Assembly: GCA_900541965.1 (NCBI GenBank)
Contig: UQLN01000056.1
Location: forward strand, 1-30,168
Length of the DNA: 30,168 bases
Direction of reading: 5' to 3'
Source: an uncultured Parabacteroides sp.
GTDB taxonomy: Bacteria; Bacteroidota; Bacteroidia; Bacteroidales; Tannerellaceae
This document shows, one piece after another, positions 7,265-15,113 of the stretch. The position numbers were made by a program, and so were the translations under genes. The notes below the pieces were generated by a model. The model saw only the letters and a program-made list of their open reading frames with translations. It was not told the DNA's origin and ran no database searches. The first letter of the stretch is position 1, and the number at the start of each line of letters is the position of its first letter.

Positions 7265-7290
7265 CTTGTTTACAAAAATAAGTGGGTACC

Positions 7291-7445
7291 GTAAGGACAA
7301 GCAGAATGCCGTAGAAAAGGGATACATCGCAGCTCTATGAGGGGAGGAATAGTGAAGTCGTGAAAAAGAGGCAAGACTATCCGGTTCGATTCCGGCAATG
7401 CGCAGCCCCGCTCCCTGATCGCTTATTGCTTCTGTTTGTCCTTTA
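7291..7445 (+). ncRNA. Second, diverged Y-like RNA
   Basis: An outer stem of 12 pairs (one G-U) joins 7295-7306 to 7430-7441. As in the first RNA, the 5' strand then carries T-GCCGTAG (7307-7314) followed by AAAAGGG, and the 3' side has CCCTGATCGCTTATT, similar to CCCTTATCGCTTGTT in the first. The body holds one clear T-arm (CCGG-TTCGATT-CCGG, 7381-7395) preceded by ATAGT/ACTAT (7349-7353 with 7376-7380). I could not find a convincing D arm or acceptor stem. It starts about 30 bases after the first RNA, so the pair probably comes from a common transcript or a tandem duplication. Confidence 0.65.
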
Positions 7446-7468
7446 TTTGTATAAAAATGATACAAATA

Positions 7469-7499
7469 TTTGTTAATTCAAAAAACAGCCTTATCTTTG
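7469..7499 (+). promoter_or_regulatory. Promoter of the RNA ligation operon
   Basis: TTTG at 7469-7472 and TATCTTTG at 7492-7499 are separated by 19 bases, a perfect fit to the Bacteroidetes TTTG-N19-TAnnTTTG promoter. Transcription would start near 7505, after both Y-like RNAs, so the ligase genes can be expressed apart from the Ro60 gene. Confidence 0.75.
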
Positions 7500-7504
7500 C
7501 CACC

Positions 7505-7775
7505 GAATTTTAAGTATCACCCTAAAAATAAGAAAGGGTACACATATGCTGGAACGTAAATAAAAATCGGAAATTGGGGCTAAGTTGGTTCTTCGGGAGG
7601 AAGAATCTTTGTAACGACAGTCTTTATGAATCTAATACATACTACACTTGTAGCAGTTAATTAGTCCCGCAATCAATTCATACATTTATTTATCATGGCT
7701 GATGAATCAGGCATACAGGGATGGGTATATCCATGTCTTTCTGTCTGACTGTGTCGGCCTAAAAAACAATTGTTT
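7505..7775 (+). other. Long structured leader of the RNA ligation operon
   Basis: About 270 bases lie between the inferred transcription start and the first start codon. Visible hairpins are ACCCT/AGGGT (near 7519-7540), TTCTTC-GGGAG-GAAGAA (7589-7605) and ATGG-GTATAT-CCAT (near 7720-7735). A tiny reading frame, MLERK, starts at 7546. I find no GCCGTAG motif or tRNA-like arm here, so it does not look like a third Y RNA. A regulatory leader is possible but unproven. Confidence 0.4.
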
Positions 7776-8558
7776 ATGGGCAATTACGGAAATGAGCAAG
7801 CGCTCATTGAAATAAATAACCTGCCCTCTGAACGTTGGAAAATCAGGCGTATCCGTACGGCACGCGATAAAGAGTTGCGCCGTTTGGATAAGGAATGCCG
7901 TCATGTCTCCGAACTGATACGAAATCTGGGATATGAGGAATTGAACCCGCCCATCCAACGGGGATACAAACGTCTGTTTGTATTGACAGAGGAAACCAAA
8001 CGCAGCAGTAAAGCCGATTTTTATCAAGGTATATTGGATAAGATAAATACCATATGGTATAGTCCTGTTAAAACATTTAATAAAGATAGAAAAAGAAAAA
8101 TAGCGAAATGGAGGTATCGCCGGCGGGCGGAACAACTGTTACAGGAACCGGACGAATGGGCTTTTGGTAAATCCGGGAAATTCACAGAAGAAGAGGCGCA
8201 ACTGTTTCATCGTATTGACTATTATTCTTATCCGTCTAAACGGTGGATGGTGAAATATGTATTCTGTGAACCCTGGCGCTTTGTCTTACGTGTAAGGCCT
8301 AATATGATTACCAAGGTCAAACGGAAAGATTTGGTTCTTGAGCAATATCAGGATGAGCTCGAGTCTCAGCGAGACAGGAATTGGGGCAGGTTGGTGAAAA
8401 TATGGGGAGGAAATACAAATTCTTGGAATACATACCAGAAACAATACATCCCCAAAGAAAAGTATAAATATAATCCGGTTAAGAATAAAAACCTCTGGGA
8501 AATCATGGAGGAGTATAAAGAAGAAAAAGAATTATGGGAATACGAACAAAAGATTTAA
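7776..8558 (+). CDS. Unknown basic protein of the RNA repair operon
   Basis: I do not recognise this family. The frame is open from a TTG at 7770, but the ATG at 7776 (MGNYGNEQALIEINNLPSER) is the better start, giving 260 residues. The protein is rich in Arg, Lys, Trp and Tyr. It has a basic helical stretch at about 20-45 (RWKIRRIRTARDKELRRLDK), another at about 100-120 (FNKDRKRKIAKWRYRRRAEQ), and a charged, probably coiled C-terminus (WEIMEEYKEEKELWEYEQ). There is no signal peptide or membrane helix, so it should be cytoplasmic, and the charge suggests RNA contact. It is the first gene after the promoter at 7469 and overlaps rtcB by 25 bases, which implies coupled translation. Confidence 0.85.
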   Translation: MGNYGNEQALIEINNLPSERWKIRRIRTARDKELRRLDKECRHVSELIRNLGYEELNPPIQRGYKRLFVLTEETKRSSKADFYQGILDKINTIWYSPVKTFNKDRKRKIAKWRYRRRAEQLLQEPDEWAFGKSGKFTEEEAQLFHRIDYYSYPSKRWMVKYVFCEPWRFVLRVRPNMITKVKRKDLVLEQYQDELESQRDRNWGRLVKIWGGNTNSWNTYQKQYIPKEKYKYNPVKNKNLWEIMEEYKEEKELWEYEQKI

Positions 8559-9934
8559 GTAAAATAGGATATACAAACAATGTGGCACGTAGCCTTGCTA
8601 TCAATATCACCGGCAAGTTTTGCAAACATGAAACGAAAGAGCAGATACTTGCCACATTGGTAGAGGTACAGGAATCACCGGAGAAGTTCAGGGATAGTGA
8701 GATTTGGTTTCCATTAGTGGAACATTTTGCTCCGACTTTATCAGACACACTTCCTTTTACCGTATATAATCTCAGGAATGAGGCGCTTCCCTATAAAACA
8801 TACGGGAATAAATGTATCGATAGCCAGGCTAAACAACAAATGGATTTGGCAATGCGTCTTCCGGTTGCGATGGCCGGAGCGTTGATGCCGGATGCCCATG
8901 CCGGGTACGGGCTTCCTATCGGAGGTGTGCTGGCTGTTGAGAATGCGGTAATTCCTTATGCCGTAGGAGTCGATATAGGTTGTAGGATGAGCCTTTCTGT
9001 ATTTGATGCAAAAGCTGATTTCCTAAAGCGTTATTCGCATCAAATCAAGACGGCATTGGGCGATTACACGCATTTCGGAATGGAAGGAGGATTGCCTTTC
9101 CTTCAAGAGCATGAAGTGTTGGACCGGGATGAGTTTGCTCTTACGCCTCTATTGCGGAAATTACGTGAAAAGGCAATCCGGCAATTAGGAACTTCCGGAG
9201 GAGGCAATCATTTTGTTGAGTTTGGAGATATTCAGTTGTATGAGAACAATGTACTGCATTTGCCGGCGGGAACTTATATTGCTTTATTGTCACACTCCGG
9301 TTCCCGTGGATTGGGTGCTGAAATTGCGAAAAAATACAGCACCGTCGCTCGTGAACAATGTAAATTACCTCGCGAAGCCCAACATTTTGCCTGGTTGGAT
9401 TTGGATACGGAAGCGGGGCAGGAATATTGGATGAGTATGAACCTGGCTGGCGATTATGCCCGGGCTTGCCATGAACAGATTCATGCTAATTTGTCAAAAG
9501 CATTGGGACTGAAAGTGATAGCGAATGTGAGCAACCATCATAATTTTGCTTGGAAAGAAGAGATTTCTTCAGGTAGGAATGCCATTGTACATCGTAAAGG
9601 GGCTACCCCGGCAGCGAAAGGACAAGCCGGTTTTATACCGGGAAGCATGGCGACAGCCGGATATCTGGTGTGTGGAACGGGCGAGGCTGAGGCCCTTAAT
9701 TCTGCATCTCATGGGGCGGGCAGGGCAATGTCGAGGCAAAGTGCCAAGGAACAATTCACCCGGTCTGAAATGAAAAAAATACTGACTCGTGCAGGTGTAT
9801 CTCTGATAGGAGGGAGCATTGAGGAAATACCTCTGGCTTATAAGGATATAGAGAAAGTGATGCCGGCTCAGGATACATTAGTGGAAATTCACGGCAGGTT
9901 TATGCCGCGTATAGTAAGAATGAATAAAGAATAG
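8534..9934 (+). CDS. rtcB: RNA-splicing ligase RtcB
   Basis: RtcB joins RNA 2',3'-cyclic-phosphate or 3'-phosphate ends to 5'-OH ends using GTP and Mn(II). The 466-residue protein shows all the hallmarks: MPDAHAGYGLPIGGV, the metal-binding Cys C150 in GVDIGCRM, GTSGGGNHFVE, SHSGSRGLG, NHHNFAW, and the His that becomes guanylylated, H353 in VHRKGATPA, followed by FIPGSM and SHGAGR. The length fits RtcB. Its start lies inside the end of the upstream unknown gene, and the second RNA ligase gene starts 4 bases after its stop, so it is the centre of an operon. No rtcA cyclase gene accompanies it. Confidence 0.97.
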   Translation: MGIRTKDLSKIGYTNNVARSLAINITGKFCKHETKEQILATLVEVQESPEKFRDSEIWFPLVEHFAPTLSDTLPFTVYNLRNEALPYKTYGNKCIDSQAKQQMDLAMRLPVAMAGALMPDAHAGYGLPIGGVLAVENAVIPYAVGVDIGCRMSLSVFDAKADFLKRYSHQIKTALGDYTHFGMEGGLPFLQEHEVLDRDEFALTPLLRKLREKAIRQLGTSGGGNHFVEFGDIQLYENNVLHLPAGTYIALLSHSGSRGLGAEIAKKYSTVAREQCKLPREAQHFAWLDLDTEAGQEYWMSMNLAGDYARACHEQIHANLSKALGLKVIANVSNHHNFAWKEEISSGRNAIVHRKGATPAAKGQAGFIPGSMATAGYLVCGTGEAEALNSASHGAGRAMSRQSAKEQFTRSEMKKILTRAGVSLIGGSIEEIPLAYKDIEKVMPAQDTLVEIHGRFMPRIVRMNKE

Positions 9935-9938
9935 AATT

Positions 9939-10640
9939 ATGTTATCGGAAAAGTATGGTCGTACCTATCATTTCCCCTTTTCGCCGGGGACAACAAGCGA
10001 CGACCGCATCAATCATATGTATTGGGAGGACATTCAGAGAATAGAGACTTTGGTCCACACCGAAAAGTTGGATGGCGAAAATAATTGTTTGAACCGGTAC
10101 GGTGTATTTGCCCGCTCTCATGCAGCCCCAACTACATCTCCCTGGACCTGCCAGTTACGGGAACGGTGGGAACTGTTGAAGCGGGATTTGGGGGATATCG
10201 AATTATTCGGAGAGAACCTGTATGCCGTACATTCTATCGAGTATAAACGACTGGAATCTTATTTCTTTATCTTTGCCGTGAGGCAACAGGATACTTGGTT
10301 ATCCTGGGAAGAAGTAAAGTTTTATGCCGGATTATTTGATTTTCCGGTTGTGCCTGAACTGGCTGTTCAGCCGGTAAAAGCGCTGACACGGGAAACGTTG
10401 CAACGGCAAATTGTCCTATGGGCACAGGAGCCCAGTATTTTCGGTTCAACCGATACCCAGTTGGCACAGGATTGCAGCCGGGAAGGGGTAGTGAGCCGTA
10501 ATATAAATGAATATCCTGTATCGGAATTTGCCCGGAATGTTTTTAAGTACGTCCGTAAAGGACATGTAAAGACCGGGGAGCATTGGACCCGTCATTGGAA
10601 ACGTGCCCGCCTGGTTTGGGAGTATACGAATAAAGAATAG
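9939..10640 (+). CDS. RNA ligase of the KxDG nucleotidyltransferase family
   Basis: This 233-residue protein carries the motifs of covalent nucleotidyltransferases in order: motif I K43-L-D-G in HTEKLDGEN, motif III in LFGEN (residues 89-93), motif IIIa in SYFFIFAVR, motif IV EGVV at 182-185, and motif V around VFKYVRKG at 202-208. Such enzymes adenylylate themselves on the motif I Lys and seal 3'-OH to 5'-phosphate RNA ends, in the manner of the T4 Rnl2 group. It is shorter than T4 Rnl2 and seems to lack a long C-terminal domain. The kinase/HD gene that would prepare its ends follows 5 bases later. Exact subfamily and substrate are not visible. Confidence 0.9.
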   Translation: MLSEKYGRTYHFPFSPGTTSDDRINHMYWEDIQRIETLVHTEKLDGENNCLNRYGVFARSHAAPTTSPWTCQLRERWELLKRDLGDIELFGENLYAVHSIEYKRLESYFFIFAVRQQDTWLSWEEVKFYAGLFDFPVVPELAVQPVKALTRETLQRQIVLWAQEPSIFGSTDTQLAQDCSREGVVSRNINEYPVSEFARNVFKYVRKGHVKTGEHWTRHWKRARLVWEYTNKE

Positions 10641-10645
10641 AAAAA

Positions 10646-11758
10646 ATGAACTGGAAATTTACAAATTATAGAGACTGGCAATCCCTATCGGAGCGTTTCC
10701 AATGGATACGGGATATGGAAAATACGTCCCAGCACACTGTTCATCATGGTGAAGGAAATGTTGCAATCCATACACAGATGGTTTTAAATGAGTTGATTGC
10801 TTCGCCGGGATTTGGTATGCTTACAGAGCTGGAGCAGGAGGTGCTTTGGACTGCAGCATTATTGCATGATGTGGAAAAGCGTTCCTGTTCTGTCGATGAA
10901 GGCGAAGGGCGTATCTCTGCATATGGACATGCCAGAAAAGGAGAATACACGGCTCGTACGATTCTGTACCGGGATATTCCTGCTCCGTTTGCACTACGTG
11001 AACAAATTGCTTCGTTAGTCCGTTTTCACGGATTGCCTCTTTGGTTTATGGAAAAGGAAAATCCGGAGAAAAAGGTGGCTGAAGTCTCGTTGCGGCTGGA
11101 TACCTGTTTATTAAAGCTATTAGCTACGGCAGATATTCGTGGACGTATTTGCCGGGATAGTGAACAATTATTGGAAACAGTGGAGTTGTTTGAGCTATTT
11201 TGCCAGGAGAAAAACTGTTGGAGGCAGGCAAGGGCTTTTGCAACTCCGAATGCCCGTTATCATTATTTTAATCAGGCAGACAGTTATATAGACTATGTCC
11301 CGCATGATGGTTTTGATTGTGAAGTGACTTTGTTGTCCGGGTTGCCGGGAATGGGAAAGGATTATTATATCCGGACAGTCGGAAAGGATTTGCCGGTTGT
11401 TAGTCTGGATGCTATCCGCAGGAAAAATAAGTTAAGTCCGACAGATAAAGCGGCAAATGGCTGGGTGGTACAAACGGCCAAGAAAGAAGCCCGTTGCTAT
11501 CTGCGTAAAAAGCAGGACTTTATTTGGAATGCAACCAACATCACAGCCATGATGCGCCGTCAGTTGATAGACTTGTTTGCAAGCTATAAGGCTAAAGTGA
11601 GAATAGTCTATATTGAAAAGCCTTATATGGTCTGGCGCAAACAAAATCAGGACAGGGAATATGTACTACCGGAGCACGTACTGGATAAAATGCTTCAGAA
11701 ACTGGAAGTCCCTCAATTAACAGAAGCTCACGAAGTGGTTTATCTGGTAGAAGATTAG
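10646..11758 (+). CDS. RNA end-healing enzyme: HD phosphohydrolase fused to P-loop kinase
   Basis: The 370-residue protein has an N-terminal HD domain (H33-H34, H42, the H74-D75 doublet in ALLHDVEK, and D163 in TADIRGR). A C-terminal P-loop kinase follows, with the Walker A motif SGLPGMGKD (G232-D239), D254-A-I-R-R after the second strand, and an R-rich lid (MMRRQLIDLF). The build suggests 5'-OH kinase activity joined to removal of 2',3'-cyclic or 3'-phosphate, giving the 5'-phosphate and 3'-OH ends that the neighbouring ligase needs. T4 Pnkp does the same work with other phosphatase folds. The HD substrate is inference. Its stop overlaps the stop of the DUF3037 gene on the other strand by 4 bases. 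Confidence 0.88.
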   Translation: MNWKFTNYRDWQSLSERFQWIRDMENTSQHTVHHGEGNVAIHTQMVLNELIASPGFGMLTELEQEVLWTAALLHDVEKRSCSVDEGEGRISAYGHARKGEYTARTILYRDIPAPFALREQIASLVRFHGLPLWFMEKENPEKKVAEVSLRLDTCLLKLLATADIRGRICRDSEQLLETVELFELFCQEKNCWRQARAFATPNARYHYFNQADSYIDYVPHDGFDCEVTLLSGLPGMGKDYYIRTVGKDLPVVSLDAIRRKNKLSPTDKAANGWVVQTAKKEARCYLRKKQDFIWNATNITAMMRRQLIDLFASYKAKVRIVYIEKPYMVWRKQNQDREYVLPEHVLDKMLQKLEVPQLTEAHEVVYLVED

Positions 11759-12138
11759 AGAACCAACTCCCTGAACAACTCCTCCAGTGTCTTGTCCAAA
11801 TCGCCGGAAAAACCGGGATGGGGGCGGGAGGTCTGGATAGAAGCGCTCCTGACGGCAGTCAACCATCGGAAACGTTCCGGTATATCCATGCCGGCAATCG
11901 GTCCTCCTTCTTTTATCCCGGAGCAAATCTTATGGAAGACTTCCAGGTTGGCATACAAGGATTCACGATCCAATTCGGACGAGAACAGGTTTAACTTGTT
12001 CTCGTCTACTTTATATAAGGCTTTCAGGTATTTTGCCTTTTTTGAAAACAAAATAATCCCTGCATTAAAAAATTCTTCCCGTTCCACCTTCGGAACGATA
12101 CGTATAATGGCATATTCATATAAGTGCTTTCCTTGCAT
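11755..12138 (-). CDS. DUF3037 family protein
   Basis: The 127-residue protein opens with YEYAIIRIVPKVEREEFFNAG and continues IILFSKKAKYLKAL, the typical start of DUF3037. The family has no known biochemical activity that I can name. It is translated from inside the end of the HipA-like kinase gene (23-base overlap), a pairing seen in many bacteria, so the two products probably act together. No signal or membrane segment is visible. Confidence 0.85.
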   Translation of the reverse strand: MQGKHLYEYAIIRIVPKVEREEFFNAGIILFSKKAKYLKALYKVDENKLNLFSSELDRESLYANLEVFHKICSGIKEGGPIAGMDIPERFRWLTAVRSASIQTSRPHPGFSGDLDKTLEELFRELVL

Positions 12139-12907
12139 ACCGGGCTTCTTTGATAAATGTTTCGGAATGGGCCAACCGCTTCAGCAGGAAACGGACGTAA
12201 ATCTCTCTTATCTCATCGGGTGTTCCGGGGCTGTTAGGCCAGTGGAGCCAGTCATTGGGAATCAAACCGACAATCGCACGTATTTTTTCTTCCGTCAGTA
12301 TGGTATGGAATGTGGCATCCACTTCTTCCAGCATGGATGCTTCCGGCAATAGTACATGTTCTTTTATCTGTGGAAAAGGGCCGGTAGCATGTTTTTCCCA
12401 GTTTACCCACGAATAATGGAAAAAGAGGGAAGCTCCAAGGTCTATCAACCATAATTCTTTATGCCACATCAGCATATTGGTATTATGGAATGTACGGTCT
12501 ACATTGGTTAGGAATGCGTCCAGCCAAACGATACCGGAAGCCGTTTCAGGGTCTATTTTCGTAACTACCGGGTCGAATGTGAGGGCTCCGGACAAAAAAT
12601 GTAATCCTAAATTTAACCCCCGGCTACTTTGCAAAAGGTCCTGGATTTCTTCGTCTCCTTCCGTACGCCCGAATGCCTCATCCAGTTCCAGGAAGATAAG
12701 TTCCGGAATACGGAATCCCAATGCACGTGCAATTTCTCCGCCTATCAGTTCGGCTATCAGGGCTTTTGTCCCGTGTCCGGCGCCACGGAATTTCACAACA
12801 TATTTGAAACCGTCATCCGCTTCAGCCAATGCCGGCAGTGAACCGCCTTCCCGTAAAGGCATGATATAGCGTATCACATTTGCTGTCCGTAATTCCATTA
12901 TTTCCAT
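12116..12907 (-). CDS. HipA-like kinase (HipA_2 type)
   Basis: The sequence is a compact relative of the HipA Ser/Thr kinases. It has an N-terminal strand pair with K in FKYVVKFRGAGHGTKALIAE, the helix GGEIARALGFRIPE, the catalytic-loop-like WLDAFLTNVDRTFHNTNML, with D and N, and the metal-binding LIDLGASL (I-D-L-G). No HipB-like DNA-binding partner is present; a DUF3037 protein is encoded with it instead. I use ATG 12907 (MEIMELRTANV); ATG 12898 (MELRTANV) is an equal alternative, while a reading from 12949 would swallow the promoter. Substrate unknown; toxin function should not be assumed. Confidence 0.85.
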   Translation of the reverse strand: MEIMELRTANVIRYIMPLREGGSLPALAEADDGFKYVVKFRGAGHGTKALIAELIGGEIARALGFRIPELIFLELDEAFGRTEGDEEIQDLLQSSRGLNLGLHFLSGALTFDPVVTKIDPETASGIVWLDAFLTNVDRTFHNTNMLMWHKELWLIDLGASLFFHYSWVNWEKHATGPFPQIKEHVLLPEASMLEEVDATFHTILTEEKIRAIVGLIPNDWLHWPNSPGTPDEIREIYVRFLLKRLAHSETFIKEARYARKALI

Positions 12908-12921
12908 ATTATAATTGAGGG

Positions 12922-12950
12922 TAAAGATACAAGTCCTTTTTAAAAACAAA
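12922..12950 (-). promoter_or_regulatory. Promoter of the HipA-like kinase operon
   Basis: On the minus strand TTTG (12950-12947) is followed after 17 bases by TATCTTTA (12929-12922), one base from the -7 consensus. The leader to the start codon would be very short. The rest of the gap to 13166 is AT-rich with no other feature seen. Confidence 0.45.
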
Positions 12951-13166
12951 GTAAAATACCGTATGTTTTATTATTAAACGATGCTGAAACGTTTCGTGAA
13001 CGACATACAAAACGCGTAAAGAAGTATGAAAAATAATAATTGTCTGTCTATTAGTATAATAAAACCTGTTAATATCTTTTCCTGAAAGAATGTGGATAAT
13101 TCTTTTTCCCTATATTTACCAAAGTGATATATATTTTTTTAGTTTTAACCCTTAGCAAAAAGAAGA

Positions 13167-14879
13167 ATGAAGAGAAGACATTTTTTATCCAGCCTGTTGG
13201 TTGCCGGAGTGTCTATGGCAACAGTCGGATGTGCAAGTCTGGACGAACCGCTCCATGTGTATTACAATGCTAAAATTTACACTGCTGATAAAGCGAAGTC
13301 CGAAGCTACGGCAATTGTTGTGAGTGGCGGTGAAATCGTTTATGTCGGTGATGATAATGGCGCTAAAGATTTTGTCGGAGACAACAAAGCTGTATTCTAT
13401 GACATGCATAGCCGGCGTATGCTTCCCGGTTTCATGGATACACATTGCCATTACATTTTTGTAAGTGTTGTTATGACGGATACGCCCAGTCTTGAAATAG
13501 CGGAAGATTGGAGTCATGAAGAAATCTTGGAAGCAGTCCATGAATTTTCCCGTGAAAACGAGAAGTCGAAAGTTCCTATTATTATAGGTTTGGGATATGG
13601 TGTCGGTGCTAAGCCTTTAGCTTCCGAACTTGATAAAGTAAGTGATCGTCCTGTTGCATTAACAGATAGCGGGGGACATAGCATGTGGCTGAATACGGCA
13701 GCGATGAAAGCCGCAGGTATCGATGCAAACACCCCTGATCCGATACCCGGATCCAGCTTTTTTGCTCGCGATGAACATGGAAATCCAACGGGCCAGGTTG
13801 TGGAAGTAAATGCGATTGTCAGTGTATATAAAAAGTTGAAACTCGGTTCGGTAAAAGCCATGAAGAAAAATTTACCTGAATTTCATAAAGTTATAAATTC
13901 CAATGGGTATACAGCAGTATATGATGCCGGTTTCCTGATTATGGATGAAAAAGAAATACTTCCTGTTCTTAATAAAACGAAGTTGCCTTTGCGCTATTTT
14001 ACTTCTTTCTATTATGACGGGACGGCGAAACCTGAAGACTTCATAGAGATGATGAAGGATGTAAGGGATGAACAGACTTCTGATAATGTACGGCCAACCA
14101 CATTGAAAATGTTCAAAGATGGTACTGTAGAAGTCTATAGTGCCTATATGTTTGATGATTATCTGCCACCGGGACATGGACATGGTGAAGAAGTATTGCG
14201 TAATTCGAATATGCTGGATATGGCACGGGCTGCTACTGATGAGGATTTTAATGTGCATGTACATGCGATAGGGGATCGTGCGATTTCGGATGTATTGGAT
14301 ATCTATAAAGAATTAGGCGATATTCCCGGAACCAAAACAATGGCGCATGTCCAGATACTCCCGCCGGATGGCCTTAAGCGTTTTTCAGAGCAAAACGATG
14401 TATTCTATCAGACCACTCCGTTGTGGCTTGCCTATGATCCTTTTACTCCGCAGGTTCTTGGGGATGATCGTTATTCACGTATGATGCCTCTGAAATCGGT
14501 AGCAGAAGGTGGTACAACGCTTACATTCGGCAGTGACGCTCCGGTGAGTCGTGGCTTGGTAGGCATGAACCCGTTTAATAACATTTATTATGCAGTTTGT
14601 AGGACTATAGAAAGTGATGACCTGATCATTCCGCCTCAATCGGAAGGTATAGATGTCAAGACGGCTATCGATGCTTATACGATAAACGGGGCAAAACAAG
14701 TTGGTGCCGAAGATGAATTCGGAAGTATAACCGTGGGGAAAAGTGCAGACTTTATTATCATCGACCGTGATATTCTATCTATCCCTCCAAGGCATATTAA
14801 AGATGTAAAAGTTCTGAAAACATTTTTCCGTGGAAACTGTGTGTATGACAGGAAGAATAGTAAGCAGCAAAGTGTATAA
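13167..14879 (+). CDS. Exported amidohydrolase, YtcJ-like
   Basis: The 570-residue protein belongs to the amidohydrolase superfamily, YtcJ/N-substituted formamide deformylase-like branch. Metal ligands appear in order: H-C-H in MDTHCHY (about residue 92-94), K in LKMFKDGTVE, H in VHVHAIGD, H in MAHVQ, and D in FGSDAPVSRG. The N-terminus MKRRHFLSSLLVAGVSMATVGC combines RRxFL, a Tat-like twin arginine, with a lipobox ending at C22, so the enzyme is probably exported and lipid-anchored. The substrate cannot be read from the sequence. The gene stands alone, and a copy of the long repeat follows a few bases after its stop. Confidence 0.9.
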   Translation: MKRRHFLSSLLVAGVSMATVGCASLDEPLHVYYNAKIYTADKAKSEATAIVVSGGEIVYVGDDNGAKDFVGDNKAVFYDMHSRRMLPGFMDTHCHYIFVSVVMTDTPSLEIAEDWSHEEILEAVHEFSRENEKSKVPIIIGLGYGVGAKPLASELDKVSDRPVALTDSGGHSMWLNTAAMKAAGIDANTPDPIPGSSFFARDEHGNPTGQVVEVNAIVSVYKKLKLGSVKAMKKNLPEFHKVINSNGYTAVYDAGFLIMDEKEILPVLNKTKLPLRYFTSFYYDGTAKPEDFIEMMKDVRDEQTSDNVRPTTLKMFKDGTVEVYSAYMFDDYLPPGHGHGEEVLRNSNMLDMARAATDEDFNVHVHAIGDRAISDVLDIYKELGDIPGTKTMAHVQILPPDGLKRFSEQNDVFYQTTPLWLAYDPFTPQVLGDDRYSRMMPLKSVAEGGTTLTFGSDAPVSRGLVGMNPFNNIYYAVCRTIESDDLIIPPQSEGIDVKTAIDAYTINGAKQVGAEDEFGSITVGKSADFIIIDRDILSIPPRHIKDVKVLKTFFRGNCVYDRKNSKQQSV

Positions 14880-14884
14880 ACCGT

Positions 14885-15108
14885 CTATAAACAATTAAAG
14901 GTTGTCTCCCGACAACCCCTAACCAACTTTGTTAACCTTAAATCTAATACTATTATGAAAAAACCACATTGCAAATGTACTACTGTATCCGATATATGTC
15001 AAGTGTTTGGCGGATAATAGATGTTAAACGGATTGGCCTGTTTGAATAAAAAGTGTTAGATGAATTAAAACTATATTCAATACAAACAAAAACTGCTAAA
15101 ATTAACAC
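14885..15108 (+). repeat. Long intergenic repeat, copy B
   Basis: Homologous to 4175-4396 on the same strand over the full length, near-identical in the first 90 bases, including the stem-loop GGTTGTC-TCCC-GACAACC. The mini-reading frame here runs from ATG 14955 to TAA 15017 (20 codons, also starting MKKP). Like copy A, it lies between a plus-strand stop and the stop of a minus-strand gene. Confidence 0.7.
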
Positions 15109-15113
15109 TTTTA

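Noticed and set aside
12116..12907. HipAB toxin-antitoxin system
   Set aside because: There is no HipB-like DNA-binding partner and the kinase is of the compact HipA_2 type; a toxin role is not shown.
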